DNA of 64,000 bases, from NCBI GenBank assembly GCA_902728285.1, contig CACVBU010000743.1, positions 1,268,357-1,332,356 of the forward strand. Direction: 5' to 3'. The number at the start of each line of letters is the position of its first letter. Position 1 is the first letter of the stretch. The notes beneath the pieces were generated by a model. That model was not told where the DNA came from. It searched no databases and saw nothing but the letters and a program-made list of their open reading frames with translations. The stretch comes from Clytia hemisphaerica. Its lineage: Eukaryota; Cnidaria; Hydrozoa; Leptothecata; Clytiidae. Positions 44,901 to 54,500 of the stretch are shown here, one piece after another. The position numbers were made by a program, and so were the translations under genes.

Positions 44901-47900
44901 TTAAAACTATTTTTGGCTACCCTTTTGATTAGCACGCGAAACTCTTGAAATCTGAATAGTTTACGGAACGCTCATTTTGGTCAAAGTCTACATTTTTCAA
45001 AACGCCTCAACTAATTTACGGAACGCCAACTCTTTCGGCAAAACAATTTTCTCTCAAACCGTAAATAAATTCATAAAGACACCTAGTATTGCATAGATTT
45101 TTAAAAATATAACCTGTGGTTGCAAAGTGAAAGATTTGCTGAGAAATTGTTATTGACAATAAGCGCACAAGATCTGTACCTTAATAAGTGGATTAATTTT
45201 GGCGTGGATTTACTTTGGCAATTGGGCAAAATGCGATTTTTGGTGAGGATTTAATTTGGCGAATGATGAATTTTGTAAAATTTTGCAGGATTTAATTTGG
45301 CTAATGTGAGATATGGTTAAATTTGGCGAAAGGCACAAAAACATTTTTTTTATTCATGCGTTATAATGTGTTATAGTATCAGAACAGAAAAAAATGTATA
45401 TACATAACATAAGATGGCTAAATAAAGGTAAAAATAGGTTACTAAAATGTACTTACATACGTAAGATCCTGCTAAATGGAAGTAAAATTATTTTGGATAA
45501 AATTTATATACCCAACACGAGATCGGCTAAATAAAGTCTCAAAAAATCGTTGTTTTTAAAAAAAATGTTTGCGTGGATTTAATTTGGCGAATGGGAGATT
45601 TTGATAGATTTAGCTTGGGTTTAATTTGGTGAATGACCGATTTTTAAAATTTTGGCGAGGATTTGATTTGGCAAATTTTTGCAAAATTCGCGAAATTCGC
45701 CAAATTTAATCCACGCCTGTCCACGCCAAAATTAATCTACTTAATTAAGTAATTGTTTTTTATCTTTTTGTTTTCTCTTAGGTCACGCTTGACAACATTC
45801 ACCACTTTACAAAAGAAGATTTCTTAAACATGTGTTTGCCGTTGGGAGATTATTATTTATTGCATAGGAAGTTTTGTCAAAAGCAAAATGAACATGACAG
45901 AAAAGAGATTCTCACCAATTTGGTGAAAAATGTCCGAAGAGATCGATCTTCAAAAAATGTCAAGCATAAATCTGCCCCATCCTCCTGCAAATGGTACAAC
46001 TACGATCCTAAGAAGGATAGATACTGCATGGTTCGTAGTGAGACAGGTGGTGGTGTACATAGTAAATCCATCCCACTCAGTGAAGATCTCCAAGAGATAA
46101 CTGCAAAATTGAAAAACTTTTTCTTCCCCGGGGGAGTTAATTCCAAAGATGAGCATCTCGACTATTTCGGATGGTCTGTTGCCGACCAACAACTAAACGA
46201 AATTAAAGATCCAATTGACACTGAGAATTCTGTTAAATTCACAGTGGAAAATTTTTTGAAAATGAAATTTTGGCAAAAACCAGTATTTGTACTGAAAACA
46301 AAGAAACTCTCTTCTCAACAATTTATACTCAGAAAATATCACAATAATAGAAAGAATAACGTTGATGACAGTGACTCATCAGGATCTGATTTCGAAATTC
46401 CAAAGAAAAAGCCAAAAGATCAAAGGATTCAAAAAACACAACTGAAAGAAGCAACACCACCCACACCTCCATCATTGTTAAACAATCTTAATTGTCCATC
46501 ATCGTCACAACCGCAACAGCCACCAGCATCAATTCCTGGAGGGTCATCAGAAATTCGATTCCAACAAGACTTGGAATATCTTGATAGTCTGAAGCAGGAC
46601 CAACTGAAAGAAATGGTAAGTTTTCCAAAACTGTAAAAAAAAAGTTGTTCTGCTCTAAGGATAAGCAGTGTCAAAATGCCTTTTTTTTATATTTGACATT
46701 CATTTTCTCACCTGTTGTCTTACCTACCTTAAAAATGAATTTTTTTCCACACCCCCTGTGTATTTGGTATCCAAGAGTACAATTTTCAATCAAGCTCCTT
46801 CTTTACATTTTTTCTGAAACTACTTTGGACGTAAATTGACATCTTTTCACCCACAAGCGTAGTTTGACAGGTTGCTAAAATAAAGGCAATCTTTGCACAG
46901 ATGGGGCCATTCAAGAAGTACGTTCGTTGCTGAGGGGGGAGGGGGTCAGCCAGAAAGCAAACAAAAACGAACAGGGGGAGGGGGGTCAAGTTCGTCAAGT
47001 GTATGTACGCTTTTGAAGAGGTGAGGGGGTCTAGCTTCAATCTTAATTTTATCGTAAACAATTCTTTCTTTTCTTTACTGATTGCATTTTTTATATAAAT
47101 CACAGAGCTGACTAGACCATAATTGTTATAATGGGCGTTCTCTTATCTATTATCAAATGTAACAAAAAACTCTTTGAAGTCATATTGTTTAATTTTCCAA
47201 CAATTATCTTCAAGACAATTTTATAAACTCAAAATTCATTATCATTTTAATAAGTGTAAAATTAAACCTTCAAAATTGGAGGGGGATCAGAAATCTAAGA
47301 TTAAAAACGAACTTACTGAGGGGGGGGGGGTACTTTGAAACAAACGCCGACGAACAGAGGGGGGAGGGGGTCTAAAAATAGGTGAAAATGGACGAACGTA
47401 CTTTTTGAACGGCCCCATGACAGAATAAAAGTTAGATTATAAGTCAGATGGATTTTTCTCTAATGTTTGTATTTTTATTTTTCTCGATGTTTAAAGACAT
47501 GTGTCTGCCAATTACCCTGTCCCCTAGTTGGCCCATCCACTATAGTTATTCATGAGACAAATCTCAAATCTTATTGATAGTAAACTTTTGCCTTTTTTCA
47601 TTTTAGAATGCAATCAAGGAGAAAATGCAGAGTGAAACAGAGTCTCTCAGAACCTCAATCGAATCATTGCGAAAGAAAGAAAAAGAAAGAGAAGCTCGGC
47701 AACAAAATCTTCTACTCGAACCAGAAGACTCGGAAGATTTCATTATGGTTTCTGTGATGCACATTGTACTTGGGAAAATTCAACGAAAATTTCCTTTAAA
47801 TTGTCAATTAAGACATGTTTATGATTGGATAGGCTCTTTAGACTAGGTTAACTTTTATCTTAGTTTACCTATGCAGTTGAATTCACCGCTTCCAAAAGCA

Positions 47901-48140
47901 GAATCAATTGATATTTGTAAAGGGACGCTACTTCGTATGATTGAAACCAATGAAGAAGTTGCTGAGCATGAGTTGACCTCATGGACATCTAGTATTAAGA
48001 AGATCGAAGAGAGACGTGAAATGCTAGCTGATCACCTTGTGCCCATTCCTAGGAAACTTATTACGCACGAGCGAGCGCAGCGAGCGAGTGCGTCCCTTTT
48101 TTCAACGGCGGGCGGGCGGGCGAAAAAAAACCGAAATTAA
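35993..48140 (+). CDS. SAM-domain plus UBX-like-domain protein, multi-exon, with an in-frame stop
   Basis: Exons: 35993-36016 (ATG, MEGINNNE; donor GTAGAT), 39647-39712, 45782-46615 and from 47607. All joins are phase 0, with TTTAG/TTAG acceptors and GTAAAT/GTAAGT donors. Residues 1 to about 60 form a SAM-like helical domain across the first three exons (IIQFLEEAKVGEVVIEKF, TKEDFLNMCLPLGDY). A disordered, Ser/Asp-rich, basic (PKKKPKDQR) and Pro-rich region follows, then a short coiled coil. The last part matches a UBX/ubiquitin-like end (IMVSVMHIVLGKIQRKFP, HVYDWIGSLD). A TAG at 47844-47846 interrupts this, and the same frame stays open to 48140 with plausible continuation (NSPLPKAESIDICKGTL). 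SAM/UBX-type uncharacterised proteins of this layout are familiar from cnidarians and other invertebrates. The stop may be a true end, a null allele or an error. An inverted CCAAT (GATTGGCT) lies near 35880. Confidence 0.7.
36017..36404. other. Start of intron 1 of the SAM gene
   Basis: No coding signal. The segment CAACTACCTGGTTGGGG-like near 36133 and its complement CCCCAACCAGGTAGTTAATG near 36285 form an inverted pair (arms about 16 bp) with AATTTT/AAATTG flanks, another small palindromic unit. Confidence 0.45.
36538..36942. mobile_element. GGGGCCATCC-type MITE, copy 2 (itself interrupted)
   Basis: Left end GGGACCATCCATATA and right end CATACGATATGGATGGCCCC are inverted. The interior matches copy 1 (18059-18590) in opposite orientation (AAAAGCGTACATCTATTGTT, GGGGGAGGGGGTATCAAATT). 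TTC on both sides is a possible target duplication. A 232-bp element interrupts it near the left end. Confidence 0.75.
36553..36784. mobile_element. 232-bp TA-flanked MITE nested in the previous element
   Basis: CCGTAAGATGCTCTAATAC at the left and GTATTAGAACATCCTACGG at the right are inverted with two mismatches. TA lies at both borders (36551-36552, 36785-36786), and joining across gives the uninterrupted outer end, so TA is the target duplication, as in Tc1/mariner-type elements. Confidence 0.75.
37473..37688. mobile_element. 216-bp fold-back MITE with about 75-bp arms
   Basis: Arms at 37473-37547 and about 37614-37688 are reverse complements with few differences: GAATACACCTATTTCCTATT at one end, AATAGGAAATACGTGTATTC at the other, and AAGTCACGAAAAAACGTCGA with its counterpart inside. 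The spacer is only about 65 bp, so most of the element is arm. Confidence 0.8.
37820..38655. mobile_element. About 836-bp inverted-repeat element
   Basis: CAGTCAGATCAAAAGCTATC (from 37823) and its complement (GATAGCTTTTGATCTGACTG, to about 38651) are arms of about 42 bp ending in TGTCTCTAAAAA. The interior has no recognisable coding content. Non-autonomous DNA element of unknown type. Confidence 0.65.
38890..38962 (+). repeat. (TTCGTTCK)n simple repeat
   Basis: A run of TTCG, TTCA, CTCG and TTCT tetramers such as TTCGTTCGTTCTTTTGTTCG within SAM gene intron 1. Confidence 0.7.
38963..39646. other. End of intron 1 of the SAM gene
   Basis: Non-coding. The 17-bp word ATCACACTGGTGGAAAC occurs twice in direct orientation (39277-39293, 39352-39368). 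G-rich runs at 39445-39540. Confidence 0.5.
39827..39988 (-). repeat. Split direct repeat B2
   Basis: Starts TTATTTTCTTATCTTC and ends near GAGAAGCC. It matches 40812-40975 with a few substitutions. Confidence 0.85.
40595..40811 (-). repeat. Split direct repeat A2
   Basis: AAGTTGCTAGAAGTTACATG to CCGTAAATAAATTCAT. It matches 44858-45074 almost exactly, and carries two copies of TTTACGGAACGC. Confidence 0.85.
40812..40975 (-). repeat. Split direct repeat B1, abutting A2
   Basis: Matches 39827-39988. Its direct junction with A2 at 40811/40812 is the signature of split direct repeats. Confidence 0.85.
41036..42049 (-). pseudogene. Tyrosine recombinase of the PAT/DIRS-type element (broken)
   Basis: The integrase of the element, expected to insert circular cDNA by site-specific recombination. 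An N-terminal SAM-like/core-binding part runs 42049-41645 (SRAPNTLKKYNCYFKKWLEW). A stop at 41642-41644 is in frame with the next part (ALTVEQLSIACRFLSKKL, MILSFAGFLRFSEC; the Arg is the box I candidate). A frameshift near 41460 leads to IEKSKTDVYREGHWV on 41469-41209. The box II motif LYGLHSLRSGGAS lies at about 41192-41150. The segment with the expected HGRW and catalytic Tyr region is spread over two frames around 41040-41120. At least three disabling changes are visible. Confidence 0.75.
42055..43640 (-). CDS. Reverse transcriptase / RNase H / methyltransferase-like region of the element
   Basis: The open frame from 43413 (no stop upstream until the break near 43640) encodes the DIRS-group RT with YTVLPFGLTSAPFIF and catalytic FLDDG (complement of about 43345-43360). 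RNase H follows (VKVYSDASSTGIGAIF, about 42870-42815; ATLLA-like AILHAIQ; HTDH). A C-terminal section (FSLDLFADNKNAKCQRFCSK, MVPPTYLIAKCV, VPYWPSAVFWPF) corresponds to the methyltransferase-like (DAM) region of DIRS pol. The RT N-terminus is in the other frame, shared with the gag ORF: a shift near 43635-43650 separates NELFGKK from KFDDWKIFEDF. The core residues survive. Confidence 0.8.
43599..44858 (-). CDS. Gag-like protein with zinc knuckle, running into the RT N-terminus
   Basis: 419 codons from an ATG at 44858, exactly at the border of repeat A1 (a second in-frame ATG is two or so codons on). Contains a basic, disordered N-terminus (PPKKTKKGQKSK), a coiled region, a Gln-rich stretch (about 200-240) and a CCHC knuckle CFECGQIGHWRHSC near residue 270 (complement of about 44020-44070). 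The last 90 codons are the start of the RT domain (PYCTSPLSVAYNSRGKKRLI). The frame stops at 43599 after a shift, so gag and pol may have been one frame originally, or joined by programmed frameshift. Confidence 0.75.
   Translation of the reverse strand: MMSRTRIMADENRPPKKTKKGQKSKNPLLEMSTNTEDTSTTSETGDHTFIPAFDPSQNPWAQIGAFQQNLISLIEDTQDIKRKMDIQLSSKGKKAKSEILFKYKNNRLNYNFLEDIRESIDEARDLSAAGSKKRLASRLEDIEEKISKRQKVIRIADKSPGGWATVDEYVQDELASDSDDDKRIRQAESRALQKKKQQSRSNTTRTHQYRQQLQLQPFQQNRVPSFQQNFNQVPPSFQRPRFFIPQQATSPRIVSLQNPIHPVNGCFECGQIGHWRHSCPNRKGMEDVNISQPKLKVKGSLKRHSHFWKSTLKANEFILNIIKFGYCIPFRYMPPSYDMKNNKKALAENEFVEESILDLIRNDFVCEVDNRDKPYCTSPLSVAYNSRGKKRLILDLSYLNELFGKKRSNLTTGKYLKIL
44858..45074 (-). repeat. 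Split direct repeat A1 (5' end of the element)
   Basis: Matches 40595-40811 with very few differences. It should hold the promoter. Confidence 0.85.
45181..45748. mobile_element. 568-bp MITE (ATTAATTTTGGCGTGG ends) in SAM intron 2
   Basis: Left end TTAATAAGTGGATTAATTTT GGCGTGG and right end CCACGCCAAAATTAATCTAC TTAATTAA are inverted over about 27 bp with small differences. Interior words GATTTAATTTGGCGAATG recur, in the style of the TTAATTTCGCGG MITE at 18083-18442. It ends about 30 bp before the third SAM exon. Confidence 0.75.
46616..47606. other. Intron 3 of the SAM gene
   Basis: Donor GTAAGT at 46616, acceptor TTTTAG at 47606. About half of it is the MITE at 46903-47416. Confidence 0.6.
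46903..47416. mobile_element. 514-bp MITE (GGGGCCATTCAAGAAGTACG ends)
   Basis: Terminal inverted repeats GGGGCCATTCAAGAAGTACG TTCG at 46903-46926 and complement at 47393-47416, with AT on both sides (46901-46902, 47417-47418) as likely target duplication. G-rich subterminal runs. The GGGGCCAT start and GTACG word place it with the 18059 and 36538 elements as a distant relative. Confidence 0.8.
48060..48120. other. GC-rich palindromic patch
   Basis: CGAGCGAGCGCAGCGAGCGA bounded by ACGCAC and GTGCGT, followed by GGCGGGCGGGCGGGCG. Sharply GC-rich in AT-rich sequence. It disrupts the plausible end of the SAM frame and lies 380 bp before the Helitron start, so it may mark an insertion border. Confidence 0.4.
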
Positions 48141-48500
48141 CCCGAAAATCAATACTATGCGTGTTGCATTTTCAAATCTTTAACTTTTTTGCAACTTTTC
48201 GAACGATTCGAACGTTCTACGTACAAACTCACTAAGATGACTTTACATTTACGAAGTTGTATTTTAATATGGTAAGTGCAACCAACTATAAGAAATCGGG
48301 AAATAGGCGGCAAAGTCAGTAATCGGCAAATCGGGATTTCTCCACGACAACAAGAAACTAAACAATCAGTACGTGCTTGACTTCCTTCGTTCAAAGACGT
48401 TCAAAGAAGAAAGAAGCCGTCAGAAGTTGATGTAAACTGAGCTGCTTAGTCCCCATACAATCGAATAATTGAAGACTGAAACAAAGTAAGAGATAACAAA

Positions 48501-51500
48501 ATGTTAAATTCATCTCCTACTATTGCTGAAAAGGTATATACTTTCGGGTTTCTCTTTTTTACATCATTTCTGTAACTGTAGTTTTCTGTGGTTATTTGTA
48601 TCTGTAATATATGCAATATGGGAACTTCTTAGAGAATTTTTTTTAAAGTTTTGCGTTTACTTTTTCCTCTGGAGATGCTGTACCCCATACCGATACCGAT
48701 ATGCAATTGTCGCTGTTACCGAAACCGTTCAAATTTTAATAGTAACCACCCGAGTAAGTAAGCAACCGACCAAGTAAGCTTAAAGGTTACACAGACAGAT
48801 TAGTTATTTTCTCTTATTATAGACTTTTTATAAACTTGTTGCGATTGCGTTGATACTTTTGGGTTTCTTTTTTTTTTTTTGAATCATTTTTGTAGTTTTT
48901 TGTATCTGTAATATATGGGAACTTCTTAGAGAATTTTTTTTAAAGTTTTGCAATTACTTTTTCCTTTGGAGATGCTGTACCCCATACCGATACCGATACC
49001 AATATCCAATTGCCGCTGCTACCGAAACCGTTTAAATTTTAATAGTAAGCACCCAAGTAAGTAAGCAACCGACCAACAAGTAAGCTTAAAGGTAACACAG
49101 ACAGATTAGTAATTTTCTCAAACTGCGTGATTATTATAATTATAGACTTTTTATACACTTGTGTTGTGATTGCGTTGATACTTTTGGGTTTCTCTCTTTT
49201 TTTTTGAATCATTTTTGTAGTTTTTTGTATCTGTAATATATGGGAACTTCTTAGAGAATTTTTTTAAAAGTTTTGCGTTTACTTTTTCCTATGGAGATGC
49301 TGTAGCCCACACTGATACCGATACCGATATCCAATTGCCGCTGTTACCGAAATCGTTCAAATTTTAATAGTAAGCACCCAAGTAAGTAAGCAACCAACCA
49401 AGTAAGCTTAAAGGTTACACAGACAGATTAGTTTTTTTCTCAAGCTGCGTGATTATTGTAATTATACACTTTTTATACACTTGCGATTGTGTTGATACTT
49501 TTGGGTTTCTCTTTTTTAAATCATTTCTGTGGTTTTTTGTATCTGTAATATATGGGAACTTCTTAGAGAATTTTTTAAAAAGTTTTGCGTTTACTTTTTC
49601 CTTTGGAGATGCTGTACCCCATACCGATACCGATATCCAATTGCCGCTGTTACCGAAATCGTTCAAATTTTAATAGTAAGCACCCAAGTAAGTAAGCAAC
49701 CAACCAAGTAAGCTTAGAGGTTACACAGACAGATTAGTTTTTTTCTCAAGCTGCGTGATTATTGTAATTATACACTTTTTATACACTTGCGATTGTGTTG
49801 ATACTTTTGGGTTTCTCTCTTTTTTTTTTAATCATTTTTGTAGTTTTTTGTATCTGTAATATATGGGAACTTCTTAGAGAATTTTTTAAAAAGTTTTGCG
49901 TTTACTTTTTCCTTTGGAGATGCTGTACCCCATACCGATACCGATATGCAATTGTCGCTGTTACCGAAACCGTTCAAATTTTAATAGTAAGAACCCAAGT
50001 AAGTAAGCAACCAACCAAGTAAGCTTAAAGGTTACACAGACAGATTAGTTTTTTTCTCAAACTGCGTGATTATTATAATTATACACTTTTCATACACTTG
50101 TTGTGATTGCGTTGATACTTTTGGGTTTCTCTCTTTTTTTTTGAATCATTTTTGTAGTTTTTTGTATCTGTAATATATGGGAACTTCTTAGAGAATTTTT
50201 TAAAAAGTTTTGCGTTTACTTTTTCCTTTGGAGATGTTGTACCCCATACCGATACCGATACCGATATCCAATTGCCGCTGTTACCGAAATCGTTCAAATT
50301 TTAATAGTAAGCACCCAAGTAAGTAAGCAACCAACCAAGTAAGCTTAAAGGTTACACAGACAGATTAGTTTTTTTCTCAAACTGCGTGATTATTATAATT
50401 ATACACTTTTCATACACTTGTTGTGATTGCGTTGATACTTTTGGGTTTCTCTCTTTTTTTTTAATCATTTTTGTAGTTTTTTGTATCTGTAATATATGGG
50501 AACTTCTTAGAGAATTTTTTAAAAAGTTTTGCGTTTACTTTTTCCTTTGGAGATGTTGTACCCCATACCGATACCGATACCGATATCCAATTGCCGCTGT
50601 TACCGAAATCGTTCAAATTTTAATAGTAAGCACCCAAGTAAGTAAGCAACCAACTAAGTAAGCTTAAAGGTTACACCGACAGATTAGTATTTTTCTCAAA
50701 CTGCGTGATTATTATAATTATACACTTTTTATACACTTGTTGTGATTGCGTTGATACTTTTGGGTTTCTCTCTTTTTTTTTGAATCATTTTTGTAGTTTT
50801 TTGTATCTGTAATATATGGGAACTTCTTAGAGAATTTTTTTAAAAGTTTTGCGTTTACTTTTTCCTATGGAGATGCTGTACCCCACACCAATACCAATAC
50901 CGATATCCAATTGCCGCTGTTACCGAAATCGTTCAAATTTTAATAGTAAGCACCCAAGTAAGTAAGCAACCAACCAAGTAAGCTTAAAGGTTACACAGAC
51001 AGATTAGTTTTTTTCTCAAACTGCGTGATTATTATAATTATACACTTTTTATACACTTGCGATTGTGTTGATACTTTTTGGTTTCTCTTTTTTAAACCAT
51101 TTCTGTGGTTTTTTGTATCTGTAATATATGGGAACTTCTTAGAGAATTTTTTAAAAAGTTTTGCGTTTACTTTTTCCTTTGGAGATGCTGTACTTTTAAT
51201 GTGTACCCCATCATTAGTCCTCTAATTCATGAGGCCCTGTATAAGGATAATTTGTTTTTTCTTCCTTTTAACTCTCTTACTTATTTTTAAGTAAGAAGTA
51301 AGGCAATTACTTTTTTATTTTCTGGTTTACGGACATTTGGAGATGATCTTTTGGACCGGAGGGTGGAAAAAAAATAAAAATAAAAATTCTCTTTTCAAAC
51401 TTGTTGTAAAAAATTAAAAAATTAAAAAAATATGTTTTGTATTATAAAAAACATGACATTCAATATCATTTCCACAAGTAGCTTAGTAAAATACTGAAGG

Positions 51501-54500
51501 TTAGATAGTGTATATAGCTTGATAGATTAATGAGAACTGTGTGTATAATTTAATAATATATTCCTTTCTTCCTTTCTTCCCTTTAGGTCGTTACCCAGTC
51601 ACCAAATGAGACTCAAGCAGATAAAATTAGAAAGAGAGCCCAGTCTATGGTAATCAAAGCACGTAGTATTGGACTTAATGTTCTTTTAAACAATCCAACA
51701 CCAGGCGATGGGAATTGCTTTTTTCATGCTGTTATAGAACAAATCCATCGTGCCAGTGTTTTTTTCAAACTTCCAGAACAACTAAGATATACAGATATTG
51801 GCGATTTGAGAAAAGATGTTGTCACCTTTGTCGAAGATATGAAAAATGATTCCCCATTTTATCAAATTATCCATAATTTTGGTCAGCAAAATATGATCAT
51901 TGACGACAAACAACAAGACAATTTGGGAGGTGATAAATGGAATGTACTTTTAGAAAGGCAGAAACGAGACACTGTGTATGTTGAAGTTATCATATGCTTA
52001 GCCACAGCATTTTTTTTCGATGTCAACATTCGTGTCACAAGTGAAAATAACACTCCGACCAATCCGTACTTTGACTTAAACCCAACAGCTACTTCTGAAA
52101 TTGACATGTTTTTATCATCCTCATCAAACAACCATTTTCAGTCCTTGATTCCCTGGGGAGATGTTGTTTTACCATTTAATGTGACAAATTTACTTAATCC
52201 ATATGTCACCTTTGGAAAATGCCGTTCACCAGAGCAAGCTCTTGCTGAAAGAGCACAATATATGGTAGCAAGAGCGCGTAGTATTGGATTAGATGTTTGG
52301 ATGCACCACCCAACTCCGGGGGATGGAAATTGCTTTTTCCATGCTGTTATTGAACAAATCCATCGAGGCAGTGTGTACTCAGATCTTCCAAGAAACTTAA
52401 GATATACAGATATTGGTGATTTGCGAAAAGATGTTGTCGCCTTTGTTGAAAATATGCAAGATGATTCCCCATTTTATCAAATTATCCATAATTTTGGTCA
52501 GCAAAATATGATCATTGACGACAAACAACAAGACAATTTGGGAGGTGATAGATGGAATGTACTTTTAGAAAGGCAGAAACAAGACACTGTGTATGTCGAA
52601 GTTATCATATGCTTAGCTACAGCATTTTTTTTCAATGTCAACATTCGTGTCACAAGTGAGAACAGCGCTGCAGCCAATCCGTACTTTGACTTAAACCCAA
52701 CTGCTACTTCTGGAATTGAGATGCTTTTATCATCCTCATCCAACGATCATTTCCAATCCCTAATACCCAGAGGGGATGTGGTACTTGTATTCGAGGTAAA
52801 GAATTCACTCAAATCAGTTTTCGCATTTTCTCTCAATGGACAAGACCAAAAACAATATCAAAACCAACCAAAAACAAAGCAACTCCAAAATTCGATTCCA
52901 TTAAGAGATATTGAAGCTGAAAACAAGCTGCTCAAATCTTGTGTCGACTTTAACATCGACTACCTAGAGCCACCAAAGCAAGAAACATCATCCGAAATGA
53001 AAGCCCGTTTTAAGAAACTGAAACACAAGATTCAATATCAGAAGGCCAAGCTAAAGAAGGCCCAAAAATCTCAAGTGTCAGTACCTTTACCTGTTTCACC
53101 TCCGATGCAAAATATAAGTGAACAAGATACCTTACCTGAAATGAACATTAATCCCAATAATGATGGTACCAGTGCTGCGGAGCAAGGTAGTCAATTGTCG
53201 AACTCTCTTCACCCAAATCCTGAAGTTGGTCAATCTCTCGTTGATTTTTTAGAAGGTGAAAGTAATCATGGTGCGGCCACTTGTGTCGTATGTAGAGAAA
53301 CACGGCCAGTATACACTCCATCCTTTAACAATGATCAAGCTCGTGTGAAATTGAAGACTTGGAAAATTAACAAAAATGGCCTTTGTGAACGTTGTCGCAA
53401 GGATCGAACAAGTAGAAAATCTGCTACAACCCGATTGAAGAAGAAGCGCAATGATTCCAAAATATCCAAAAACAATATTCCAGAACCTTTTCAAAAGCCT
53501 GCTAAATACTCTGGATATCTTACTACTGATGATCAGGACTTAGGGCCACCTACAGACCGAATTCGTCATAATGGAATGCATTTCTATCCTGTTCCCCCAT
53601 ACCTACAAAATCTTACCATGGTCGAGAGATTAATGATAGCCAAAATATCTGTTTGTACCAATGTACACCTACTACGCCATGGCATGCTGGCAAGTAAAGG
53701 TCACTGTGTCAGCATCCCTAATAAAATGTCCATTGCTAGACACCTGCCATTGCTGCCAAATGAGATTGGTGTTATCATACTGAAAAGGAAAAACCAAAAC
53801 ACTAACAGCAAGCAATATGGTGTAAGGAAGTTGAAAGTTGAGGAAGCACTCAAGGGAATATGCTTTGGATATCCAAATGGTGGACTTGAAAATGAGGAAC
53901 CTGGAACAGAAAGATATGATGGGCCAAACTGTATGGGTGTTCAGTTAAATGGAAGATTCTTTCAATACCTTCCAAATAGCTTTTATGCTGATACAATTAT
54001 TCACCAAGACCGAATTGATCAACTTCCCGAGGAGGCAACTCAATTGCCAGGATTAAGAATCGTTGAAGCCGAGGATGAGTTGACTGAAGATCAAAAAGGG
54101 CCTGCTCCAAATCAATTTTTCATCCCATTCGACCAGGGAGACGACAGTGTTACAGGCTCTGGCATCAGCTGTCCCATAGATCCTCAAGATGCTGATAAGG
54201 AGCTCAAGATGATTGTCAAAAAACTGACTGGGTCTGAAGAAATCCTACATCAAGGTGGTGTGGCATCCGCTGATTGGGAACAAACTCGTGCAGATCCAAT
54301 CAAAGAATTAAAAACTCCTGGTTTCTTTACAATGGTTGCGCCTGACATTTTTGTAAATGGAAGTTGTGACAAAACTTGCAACAAACTGGTATCATTAGAT
54401 CTGGATGAATGGACACAACACATTTACTTTGTTGGGGGAGATCGTGTATCAAAGCATCCGTTTCTAAAATTCCTTTTGCATAACCTCAAATTACGAGAAC

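Larger units (their letters stand above)
39827..45074 (-). mobile_element. PAT/DIRS-type tyrosine-recombinase retrotransposon with split direct repeats, decayed
   Basis: On the minus strand the order is: repeat A (45074-44858), gag-like ORF, reverse transcriptase, RNase H, methyltransferase-like region, tyrosine recombinase, repeat B (40975-40812), repeat A again (40811-40595), unique spacer, repeat B again (39988-39827). This A1-ORFs-B1-A2-B2 layout is the split-direct-repeat structure of PAT-like YR retrotransposons. Classical DIRS-1 has inverted ends instead. The A copies differ at few sites over about 217 bp and the B copies over about 160 bp, so insertion was not ancient, but the coding part has several frame breaks. 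It lies in intron 2 of the SAM gene, antisense to it. No target duplication is expected for this class. Confidence 0.85.

Noticed and set aside
49449-50661. Series of 60-91-codon open frames sharing CICNIWELLREFF-type sequence
   Set aside because: They are translations of the 315-bp tandem units in an intron and differ by frame from unit to unit. Not a gene family.
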